In this document: piece after piece, positions 46,301 to 53,842 of the stretch
Layout of the letters: every line of letters begins with the position of its first letter
Numbering within the stretch: the stretch's first letter is position 1
Origin: Agelas oroides
Taxonomy: Eukaryota > Porifera > Demospongiae > Agelasida > Agelasidae
Length of the DNA: 64,000 nucleotides
Direction of reading: 5' to 3'
NCBI GenBank assembly: GCA_949130485.1
Contig: OX422201.1
Location: 2,640,516-2,704,515 of the forward strand
Notes under the pieces: generated by a model
Told to the model about the DNA's origin: nothing
The model's input: the letters and a program-made list of their open reading frames with translations, nothing else
Database searches by the model: none
Translations under genes and position numbers: made by a program

Positions 46301-49300
46301 GGCGTCATTTTTGGTACACCAGGTACCACGTACCTCAGCTACAGTCTTGTGGTATCGCCGAATGTTTACGCAGTTTTCCCTCCGCGTTTGAGTGTCCGAA
46401 TATACCTGTCGTCCGATGATTGCTAACTTACTCTACATTGTACATATCAACATATCAACCAACTGGATCTTAGTTATACCAACCAAGTATCTTACGTACC
46501 TGGTACATAAAGGCATTGAAGTCTATACCATTGTTTGCTTGTTAGACCTAATCAGGATGATTGGTGGAGTTTATTTGCATGAAAAGTATATATGAATGTA
46601 CATGAAGCACAATGTAATATGTATACATGGTTGTTTGTGTTCAGGTTCTTCTGGCTTTGTGAGGTATGACAGTCTATCACCAGGAACATACACCCTCCGT
46701 ATCGTGGCAAGAGCTGCAAATGGCGAGAGGGAAATTGAAAGGAGGAAAATTCACATTGGTAGGTATGGGGTGGAAGCACCCTTTATTCAGCATGTTACTG
46801 CAAGCACTCCTTCACAGTGTCTATTCCGTAACTGTGAATACCATATAGCAGGTACTTTCGTAGGGCAAAATTTATTTTATTGACATCCACCAAGCACAAA
46901 GTAAATTTCTACCACGATGGACATTTGTCAGGTTGTGCAGTATACCGTACAGCGCTAAATTTTCACGGGTTTTTAATTTCGCAAATTTCGCGCATCTTCA
47001 ACCATTCGTGAATTATTTCAACGAAAATTTCTTGACACATAAACTACAGTTTTCACATGCAAGACCGTCGATGGACAACATCCCAGGGCTATGCTGCCAA
47101 ATCCACAAGGGACGCTTTCCAAAGAGATACCTTCGAAGTAGGCATTGCTTTGCTGACAGCTGTGAGCTCGAGCGCGGATGACAGTGTGACAGTGTGTATT
47201 AGATAGAACTTGCTTGTATGCCATGCCTATACTACATTACGTGTGTGGCGTGCATATGGTTTAGACAGCGTATTTGCGAAATATTTCAACGAAATCTTCA
47301 CAAACCGCCATTCGCGAAAATTTAGCGCTATACGGTAGTTAAGAGCATGACTGTTGGCAGCAAGGATCAGTGGCGTAAGCGGTTCATGGCAGAAAAGGGC
47401 TGGAGCATGCTAAATATATACGAGTGGGTCTCAGAGTTTGGTAACTGTCTTAAGTTGGTAGGATGACTACTGCAACAGTAACATGTTTTATTATCTCTGG
47501 AACTAGGTGCACATGGATCTTTGTCACATAAGTTTTCACAAGCTAATTTTTTGCAGATCACACTCAACTGCAAAACCACCAAAAAAATTATACCCTCACA
47601 ATTAATACCTGCTAGACTGTATCACCATAATTAAATGGGTAAGCCATATGCATGAACAATCATTGAACCACATCTCCCTGAAAAAAGCAAAGTCACCGAC
47701 TGTGCAGGATGCATTTCAGCCAATAGTTGTGCTGGAGTGACCGGGAGATTGGGACTGCTATCTCATGCACAAAATGCAGTCAGGTGGCTGGCCTTATCCA
47801 TGCAGTGGGTAGAAGCTCCTCAAATCTAGCATCTCTTTGTGCAGCTGTCTTTTGGCTATGATACAAGCAATTGTAATCATCACATGTTGTCAGTACACAT
47901 ACATTTAAGTGCATATGCAGAAGCACCAAAAGTACCAGTTGCATGACATAATTGCGTATTACACGTTGTATGTACACACCCATTTATTCTGTTCTACAGG
48001 CAAAGATGCATCATCTTGTGTTGTGCATCTCATCAATGATGGTGTAGTGGTGAACGGGCATGATGTCTCTATTCAGTTTCTTGGCAGCAGAAGTGTGCGC
48101 TCTTACCTCTGCAAAATGGATGATGGCAGCTTTTATACCTGTAAGAGAAATCAATATCAGCAATTATGTAGTATCAAAAAAAAAAGCAATATATTCCCAG
48201 ACTGTCCCAACCAAATTTATTCATGAAGTCATAGGAGTAATGTCAATATGTGGTGTGACTTTAAGATCTGCATAATTACAAAGAGAGCTTTTGCTTGTTG
48301 TTGAATCATTGACGTGTCAAGGGTGCCTCCCACATTTGATTTGTCACTAATCTTGTTTCTAGACCCCGGCCTCAAGACGTGTATACCGAGGGCCTGGGGA
48401 CCATGCATGCTAATTTATCACTTGTTTCTACATGTCTAAACCACACTCCAAGGTGCTCATGGAACTTGAGTTTAATGCTACAGATTTACCCTTAGCCAAA
48501 ACGTTAGCTGAAAAGCTTTTATCATAAGGCTTTAAGCTTCACCCTCAAGGGGAGCCAGACATGAGCTCACTAATAGCAAGGCATGCATTTACCTGCTTTA
48601 CATTTGCACGTGCACATCATTAGCTGGTAGCACCTCAGTGCAGTGGCACACTCAATGCACGTAGCAATAATTTTGCATATGGAAAGCATATAGTCATGTA
48701 AGTGGGGAAATTCATTTTGGAGTCACTATGAGGGTGCTGTAGCACCTCAGGGGCATTGACTGGGTCCATGGCTTTTGAGGCTATATCATGGTAAAATTTG
48801 AATCAACTTGAAAACAAATGAAGAAGCTTGAAGTGTTTGTTTACTGTTGTTGCATGTAGCCCCACCCTTAATATTTACTGTGATGTCATTTCAGGCCACA
48901 CCCATAAACAGCTTAGCTGTACCAAGCCCCTCCCTCGGGGTATGTCAGTATAATAAACATGATTTGCGCAAGCAAAATTTCATGATTGTTTCTGCATCAT
49001 TACGTTTTATTTCATCTGGCCTAACTTTTTATCCGTGGGAATAGTTGATATCTCCTTCCAAAGCACTGGAACTGGCAAATATGCCACACCCACCGGGCAT
49101 TTAAACTTCCACTTCGCACCTTTAGCGGTAAGCTACAAACGTTTCCCACTGTGATATCAAAGACAATCGGATTTCTTCCCGATCGAACCCAACAGTACAC
49201 TCCAATTCTCTGCTGGAAAATTTCGCATGAATTACTTCCAGAAAAAGTGCTGCTAAGCGGCCATTATGCAGCTTATTTGAAGGTAGCTGGCATGTGCTCC

Positions 49301-52300
49301 CCACACGGTGCACATGACTCCGCTATGTGCACTTTGAAAACTGCTACAAGCACTGGGCAGAACGACTTTTAGTGTTACAGACATGCGTACCACATCACAC
49401 TTTAGCCGAAAGAGGTAAGGACAAAACTGAGCGTTGTTGTTAGGAACTAGCCTCGAACCCAGGCTTTCCATTGCAGATTTTGTCTCGCAGCTTTGGAGAA
49501 AAATCGGAGGGAAAGCCTGGAAGGATTTCTCATGTGATACGGTGGCACCATGACGTCAATCTACCAGCCGCGAAGGCAACACATCAGACGGAATGTTTGT
49601 GTCTGAGGGAAAGAAGATGCAAGAGTCAAGACCAAGTCCAAAGCGACAGAGTTACCTGGCGTGTGGGCTGTTTGTTCACCAAGTGTAGCTACAGCAGCCG
49701 ACTGGATATTTTAGTAGTCACAGCTTTGCCAAAATACTGAAGCTTATAGTACCCGTATAAACTCCTGGGCTATGTAGAAATATATTTTGTGATGCTACAA
49801 CCGATTTCATTATGTAATGAATACATTGCCAAAACAGATTGAAACAGCATGTACAAGGGGTCCAAGGCATGCAGGGTCCATAGAGTCTGCAGAACTTGAG
49901 TAGGTCGTGAAGTACATAGGTTTCCGACCTCATCCTGGGAGAAGTACCATGGGTACTATGGCAAACATTCCAGCCACAGTCACAGAGTGTAGTGTTCTTG
50001 TCATTGGAGTTAGAGATTGCAGTAGTAGCATTGCTCACCAAGTTGACTTGCGATCTCAATCAACTCAGTCTATCGTTTATGTCCAGGACACTGATATATG
50101 CCAGACTTCTTTCAGCTTGAGAGAGAGGGTCCAGTCCATCAGTTTGACAGTACAGTTCAAGACACCATGAAGCTATTGATGTTGATAGGAAATGCCATGG
50201 TTGATATCCATTTATTCATATCCCTTGAAGGACTTGATAACTTCTTCACATTGCTCTCTGAGGTCACATGACTGGCCCCTAGCTTGCTCTCCCATTTCAA
50301 CCGACTTGGAGATCTCAAACAAAACTCAGTCCCTGACAGTATAATGATGATCGAACTAGCACTGACAGCAAAGCTCTATGCATCCTCCTGAAGGGTATGT
50401 CAGGAAGGGCAAAAAGATTACAGAAGTTCATAAAATTCAATGGTTATTGCTCTGGCAACAAGTAAACAATATAACTACCAAAAAACTGCAGACGATCAAA
50501 TAACTTCAGCACTGCACCAACATCATCATTACTACAGGCAAATTTATTCTTGTCAACATTTGTATGTCTTGTTACCAAGCCCAGGAATACCTAACAGCTA
50601 AACACTGAGACAAGCAGTGTGGCTGCTAGACACAACCCTTGGGTCCATGCAGAGATTGTTCCAGAAAAGTTCTGATCAAAGATTCTTCATGCTCAACTCT
50701 TCCACACATTTCCTTTACTTTGTACAAGATCTCAACTCACAGTTTTTTTATCCATCTTCGCCAGTTCTTGAGATTAACAAGGCCATATGCGGCTAGATTC
50801 TTGAGCAAGAACTCCTCTTAGGGCTTCCGTGACAAAGCCACACCCATCACGTTATGACGTTTCAGGCATTTGCAAGGTACTGCTGTGACGACGGTGCCAC
50901 CGTATCACGTGAGAAATCCTTCCAGGCTTTCCCTCCGATTTTTCTCCAAAACAAAATCCAGAAGATAGGTTCTGCGCTAGCAGAAAGGGTGGGACAGGGG
51001 GAGGTGGGTGGGTGCACCCCTCTGGGTTACAGTGCATGGCGGCTGTTGTAGCTGGCTATAGAAAAGCCCTGGTCAATGCCTGGTGGGCCATTTGTCTGCT
51101 TTCATGCACAAACGGGCTTAGAAAATGCTCCTTTCACCTCCATTTCTGGCATTTTAGGCAGCTTTTAGTCCGGAGGAGCGTTCTCTGGTCGGAGGGCCGT
51201 GACTATTGAACGCTCGCTAATGAGTGGGTGTGGCTATGGTCATGAACCCACAGAGAACGTGTCAATAAAGTTCCAACTCAAGTTTCCAGTGCTAGCTCTA
51301 AGCAGAAGAATAAAGACTTCCAGTAAATAGCCAAAGGTGGTTAAAGAGTTAACCACCGTAGGCTATTTGCTGGAGGTCTATTTTAGGCTATGGAAACCTT
51401 CTTTGATCCCTATTTCCACTTCTGCTTGGAGCTAGCACTGGAAACTTGAGCCAAAGCTTCTTTGACACATTCTCTGTGGGTTCATGACCCTAACCACACC
51501 CTCTCATTAGCAAACTTTCAATGGTCAGGGCTCTCAGATCCAGTGAATGCTCCGCCTGACTAAAAACTGCCTACAGATCTGGAAATGGTGCCCCTAGGAG
51601 TGGTTTCTGCACCCATTTGGGCTAACAAGGTGAGAAATGTTCTAGCAGTGCCGACCAAGGCTGTTCTATAGCCAGCCAAGGCAGCCACCATGTGCACGGC
51701 ATGTCTTGAATATGCCCGCCCACCTCCCCCTAGCCCACCTTTTTTGCTAGCGCAAAACATATCTTCAAAACGGATTGCGCCAACTGATAACATGCAACCA
51801 AAGTCAGACGACGTCAAAAGGCGTCATCAGTGGTTAAAGGGTTAATTAATGCGCCTGAGACCACTTTGCCACATCTGTGGGTGAATGCAAGTTTTTTTAT
51901 TCGCATGTTAGGTGTACCATGGCATTAGCTAATATGCACTTGGGATCCATTGTGGATGTGAGTTATTTCTTAAGTCACTCTTTAATTCACATCTTGGGGA
52001 TAACAAGTTTTGCTGTAGTAGTGTAAACTGTTGGAATGATACCTTGCTATCTAATAAAGTTCATAATGGAATGTGAGACCAAATTACACAGACTCACAAG
52101 AACCAGAATAACAAAATCGGAAGTGTTGTTGTGCTAGGTACAGATAGAGTAGTCCATGGCACATGTATAATCTCTGAGAAAGATACAGTCTGATCCATAC
52201 CACTGTACAACCAAGACAGGTATATAATATAGTTACAAAACTTGCAACTGTTGCATCAATGAGCCCTTCCACTCTAAGACCTGAAGTATGTAATTATTTT

Positions 52301-53205
52301 AATTGAACGTGACGTCACGTCCGGAGTCCCTGGCGGCCATCCGGCAGCCATCTTCACTATAGGGTTCAATGGACATGTAAGCGATGTTTGAAATTCGCGC
52401 GCCTGATGATAGTACTTTCCTAGTGCAAGGTTCGGAGCGCTGGTTGCATCACCTCCGCGAAAGTGCCAACTGCACACGCGCATGTGGGGCCTGATTGCGT
52501 CTTCCTATAAGTGGAAAGTATGTAGCCATAGTTGTCTTCTCTCAGGATCACTGGGAAAACGATGTAAGGAGACTGAAGCGTCTTTCGCTCTCGTATTGCC
52601 GCATATAACACATCGATCTCCAGGCATCTTCGTACTTTCACAACTCGCTCTAGGAACGTCGTAGATCCGCGATTCTTGCATCATAACATGTGGCTGGCTT
52701 CAAACTTTCACTGGGTAGGTGCATAAATAGAATAAACGGTACTATCATCAGGCGCGCGAATTTCAAACATCGCTTGCATGTCCAATAGTGAAGATGGCTG
52801 AAGGATAGCCGCCAGGGACTCCGGAAGTGACGTCGCGTTTAATTTACGTTGCAATCAAAAATTTTTGCATGCTTTGGCTTATGGTGGAAGGGCTCATTCT
52901 GCTAGTACTCTTCATACATGAACAGAATACACACACATTCTGTATAAGCTAGGCATCACAGCATGAAATTGATTCTGCATCCAAACATCAGTCACCTGAC
53001 CTGGTTACAGGGAAAAGAACTGCAATTGCCAGTCATGCATGTCACTTCCCTGGTTTGTTAATTATTGTATGTTTTCAACTACCCAATAGGTCGGAGTCCT
53101 GTAAGGCTGTATGACCTTGACAGTGGAAACTATCGCTTTCAAGTTCTACCTCAAGGATGTGGAAAGGATCGACGCAGGCTCTCTGTGAAATTCACTGTAG
53201 AGTAA
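28180..53205 (+). CDS. Secreted NIDO-AMOP-VWD-EGF multidomain protein, complete 18-exon gene
   Basis: Eighteen exons: 28180-28383, 36091-36396, 36933-37239, 38983-39255, 40178-40772, 40931-41181, 41403-41957, 42098-42355, 42422-42517, 42649-42765, 42911-43033, 43115-43228, 43924-44049, 44126-44239, 44428-44562, 46645-46758, 48000-48140 and 53090-53205. Every junction is GT-AG and in phase; total 3,945 nt, 1,314 aa. Order: signal peptide (1-22), NIDO (about 25-265), TIG-like segment (about 275-365), AMOP (about 490-585), VWD (646-830) with a C-terminal extension (to 916), two EGF (917-987) and four Cys modules (988-1314). It resembles the MUC4/SUSD2 family but has no membrane segment, so it is probably extracellular matrix or surface-bound. 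Introns are rich in small transposons. Confidence 0.88.
28469..28557. repeat. Short inverted repeat, copy in intron 1
   Basis: CAAGGGAGGGCTCACGC ... GTGTGAGTCCTCCATTGAA forms an inverted pair. A homologous unit lies at about 60330-60402 in the TRAIP-like intron. Confidence 0.55.
29930..30486 (-). mobile_element. Possible pogo-like element with transposase C-terminal remnant
   Basis: TA-bordered imperfect inverted ends (TACCGTATTTCCTTGATTAC / complement of GAAATCGAAAAACAGTA). On the minus strand, 30350-30278 reads SDLDVSDPFACDEDLEDD and a stop, an acidic tail like those ending pogo/jerky-type transposases. The rest of the protein is missing. Confidence 0.35.
31759..32232 (-). pseudogene. hAT-type transposase fragment, TTF-type zinc finger
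   Basis: 157-residue frame with GVSGLNAWCDMFSWLHYD, DAAFCYLCMRC, FISKGFTYRKEGPKAFKKHQ and SDCHREA. This is the TTF zinc-finger domain found at the N-terminus of DUF4371/ZMYM1-like hAT transposases, with the C-x2-C...H...H pattern visible. The catalytic domain is absent and the frame ends 25 residues later, so it is a transposon relic. Confidence 0.7.
32336..32700 (+). repeat. Dispersed repeat arm, plus copy
   Basis: About 365 bp from ATTAGCGAGCTTTCAATAGC to GTCATCAGTCATTAAAGGG. Related copies lie at 34535-34905 (inverted) and as both arms of the long palindrome at about 50957-51835. Confidence 0.75.
33991..34083. mobile_element. 93-bp hairpin element TAGTCTCGC...
   Basis: 25-bp near-perfect inverted ends (TAGTCTCGCAAGCGAGACCC). 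The flanks are only loosely similar, so no clear target duplication. Confidence 0.75.
34535..34905 (-). repeat. Dispersed repeat arm, minus copy
   Basis: Inverted relative of 32336-32700, including ACTGATAACATGTGGCC read on the minus strand. Confidence 0.75.
36091..36396 (+). CDS. Secreted gene exon 2: NIDO core
   Basis: 102 codons, phase 0. VNTNGVISFTTPVATFTPEA, APYWADVDTR and IFIATWDRVGYYNQNFDK are diagnostic NIDO blocks. Confidence 0.92.
36933..37239 (+). CDS. Secreted gene exon 3: NIDO end
   Basis: Starts TNTFQCVLVSDGRLSFVIF and contains YAEGLIQWTTGD and AQVGFNSGN, the second half of NIDO, ending after FRVDDEDIRVTNC. The donor GTATGA at 37240 gives phase 1 and joins exon 4 in frame. Confidence 0.88.
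37439..37922. mobile_element. TA-flanked inverted-repeat element (intron 3)
   Basis: 484 bp. Ends TACCATAATCTCGCGAAAGA and GTGAAAGAGTGCCC complement (to CTACAGTA). A second copy is at 44735-45302 in the same gene. No coding sequence. Confidence 0.8.
38407..38940. repeat. Inverted arrays of AGTTGACATTTTGGG
   Basis: 38407-38480 has about four copies of CCCAAAATGTCAACT-like units; 38879-38940 has about four copies in the opposite sense. The pair looks like the ends of one element in intron 3. An isolated relative is at about 8475-8505. Confidence 0.75.
38983..39255 (+). CDS. Secreted gene exon 4: TIG-like segment
   Basis: Phase 1 to 1. Reads LLPNRGHILGGTSVIVTGPC, then CIFGTGRFVSRVRGVYLDER and LLCVSPTLAQSGNVGFRL. 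This matches the IPT/TIG-like segment placed between NIDO and AMOP in related animal proteins. Confidence 0.85.
40178..40772 (+). CDS. Secreted gene exon 5: inter-domain region and AMOP start
   Basis: 198 codons, phase 1 to 2. A beta-rich region is followed by ECNEWAG (Cys about 494), ACPCTVQQAR and FNPGAATCFYQSRV, which are AMOP signatures. Confidence 0.9.
40931..41181 (+). CDS. Secreted gene exon 6: AMOP end
   Basis: Begins GPGRQCCYDEQGRL, the GxQCCYD motif of AMOP, and ends in PPPP at a GTATGT donor, phase 1. Further Cys pairs (QCCKTNESSC) link to VWD. Confidence 0.9.
41403..41957 (+). CDS. Secreted gene exon 7: VWD domain
   Basis: Starts ACVYGDPHVVTLDGHKYTFN, with the GDPH motif (residues 650-653) that is the autocatalytic cleavage site in some VWD mucins. 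It ends RGLMGSFNGDTSDDLLPKG. The acceptor at 41402 is fixed by phase; an upstream ATG at 41348 is intronic. Confidence 0.92.
42098..42355 (+). CDS. Secreted gene exon 8: post-VWD segment
   Basis: Phase 1 to 1. SLFSYRTNENWMTFFEPRFP and CNGDQFCLFDIAATG match the conserved stretch following VWD in SUSD2 and MUC4 relatives. Confidence 0.9.
42422..42517 (+). CDS. Secreted gene exon 9: EGF-like domain 1
   Basis: 32 codons, phase 1 to 1: CEPPCLNGTC ... CNCQAGYQGPRCE, six cysteines in EGF spacing. Confidence 0.93.
42649..42765 (+). CDS. Secreted gene exon 10: EGF-like domain 2
   Basis: 39 codons, phase 1 to 1: DECESDICENGGTC ... CLCPQYYIGLTC, a second EGF with an Asp/Glu start hinting at Ca2+ binding. 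A small TAGCC...GGCTA element (42779-42830) sits just after the donor. Confidence 0.92.
42911..43228 (+). CDS. Secreted gene exons 11-12: Cys module 1
   Basis: Exons 42911-43033 and 43115-43228, both phase 1-1. The exon border splits the Cys of CSLDGNPYGP|C. The second half reads NYRLSVLATDTFNLTDE, typical of an Ig-like beta-sandwich strand pair. First of four similar modules. Confidence 0.85.
43924..44239 (+). CDS. Secreted gene exons 13-14: Cys module 2
   Basis: Exons 43924-44049 and 44126-44239. CSFEQQPQAE|C with the same split Cys, then VYSLEITATDVFNLTDR, closely matching module 1. Confidence 0.85.
44428..44562 (+). CDS. Secreted gene exon 15: Cys module 3, first half
   Basis: 45 codons, phase 1-1, ending CFINGQGSKKE before the split Cys. 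It lacks the additional cysteines of modules 1 and 2. Confidence 0.83.
44735..45302. mobile_element. TA-flanked inverted-repeat element, second copy (intron 15)
   Basis: 568 bp with ends TACCATAGTCTCATGAATGA and ATGAGAGTATGGTA, homologous to 37439-37922. A TAGTCTCGTGCCC hairpin (44842-44905) is nested inside. Its right TA is also the left TA of the fold-back element. Confidence 0.82.
45301..46435. mobile_element. Fold-back element, 525-bp arms, ORF in each arm
   Basis: Arms 45301-45826 and 45909-46435 are near-identical inverted repeats around an approximately 80-bp loop, with TA at both ends. Each arm is open for the same protein, reading toward the outer ends: 164 codons on minus (45345-45839) and 206 on plus (45771-46391). 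Both contain SQEPVDSTDANMV and YRYQNILRIGEVLGHRIDAK. The protein family is not recognised. Confidence 0.85.
46645..46758 (+). CDS. Secreted gene exon 16: Cys module 3, second half
   Basis: 114 nt, the same length as exons 12 and 14. Completes the split Cys and reads LSPGTYTLRIVARAANGE. Confidence 0.85.
46943..47337. mobile_element. Inverted-repeat element (TACCGTAcAGCGCTAAATTTTC ends)
   Basis: About 395 bp in intron 16 with ends TACCGTACAGCGCTAAATTT and complement of GAAAATTTAGCGCTATACGG, TA-bordered, non-coding. Confidence 0.8.
48000..48140 (+). CDS. Secreted gene exon 17: Cys module 4, first half
   Basis: 47 codons, phase 1-1: SCVVHLINDGVVVNGHDVSI then CKMDDGSFYT before the split Cys. Confidence 0.84.
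50957..51835. repeat. Long imperfect palindrome, about 400-bp arms
   Basis: Arms meet at about 51349 (GGTTAAAGAGTTAACC). Left and right halves share, in inverse order, GCTAGCGCA..., the ATTAGC...TTTCAAT... block, TTCATGAACCC/GGGTTCATGA and TTTCCAGTGCTAGCTC. Single arms occur alone at 32336-32700 and 34535-34905. Confidence 0.8.
52258..52898. mobile_element. Inverted-repeat element with about 165-bp arms
   Basis: Ends AATGAGCCCTTCCAC / GTGGAAGGGCTCATT. The arms include GTGACGTCACGT... and GCGATGTTTGAAATTCGCGC in opposite orientations (52400 and 52765). No transposase. Confidence 0.82.
53090..53205 (+). CDS. Secreted gene exon 18: Cys module 4 end and C-terminus
   Basis: Completes the split Cys, reads SGNYRFQVLPQGCGKDRRRL and ends LSVKFTVE-stop. 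No transmembrane or GPI-like tail. No AATAAA was seen close downstream. Confidence 0.85.
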
Positions 53206-53787
53206 TACATTACATTTTGTCACACATCACATAATGAACAAGCAGAGTTTGTAATGGATTTTGTTACTAAGGTGAACTCTACACCTAATGCTATACCTCT
53301 TCATTACACTATGTAACAACGCACTCTTTGTGTCATACTTATTACTTTAGGAGCTGCTTGACTTGTTTCAGGAGTAAGGGGGCGTAGGTATATTTTTCCC
53401 CCTCACTCCCCCAACCAATTGAAGGAGGCTATGTAATGTGAAGGCCTATGTAGAGTGGAATCCTCTGCCCAAAAACAACAGCGTAAGTAGTTTATGCTAG
53501 TTCTCATCATTCATGAAGGGCCTGAAAACAATCTGTACTTCTTTTAATAAGCTACTTTCATGATTCATGCACTCTACTGTTCACACAAAATAATTAGTAA
53601 TGTCATTTCAAAGAACCAAACTTGTACAGAAATGGCAAAGACCAACATCATGCAAAGGACACCACTTCAGTCCAGTAGGCATAGAAAATTCTGGAAAATG
53701 TTACCATACTATAAGAAACAAAATGCATACGTAATAAGGGCTACAGATGAATGTCATATATGAAGTTCAAGATGCCAGGCTGTGGAC
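53206..53787. other. Convergent intergenic region
   Basis: 582 bp between the stop codons of the secreted gene and SRSF. Presumably holds both 3' UTRs; nothing else is seen. Confidence 0.5.
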
Positions 53788-53842
53788 TCAGTAGCCAGGA
53801 GATCTCCGTGGGGGGCTGTTCCTATCCCTATCCGGTGACCTC
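53788..53842 (-). CDS. SRSF exon 6: C-terminus
   Basis: [17 protein letters not shown] and TGA stop at 53790-53788. The acceptor TTTTAG is in phase with exon 5. Confidence 0.82.

Larger units (their letters stand above)
48141..53089 (+). other. Intron 17 of the secreted gene
   Basis: 4.9 kb with no in-phase exon seen. Contains a dispersed repeat (48420-48745, related to 62420-62945), an inverted-repeat pair at about 49470-49560 / 50850-50945, a long palindrome (50957-51835) and a 640-bp inverted-repeat element (52258-52898). A plus ORF at 49907-50170 has Cys-rich, coding-like content but no fitting splice sites. Confidence 0.65.
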
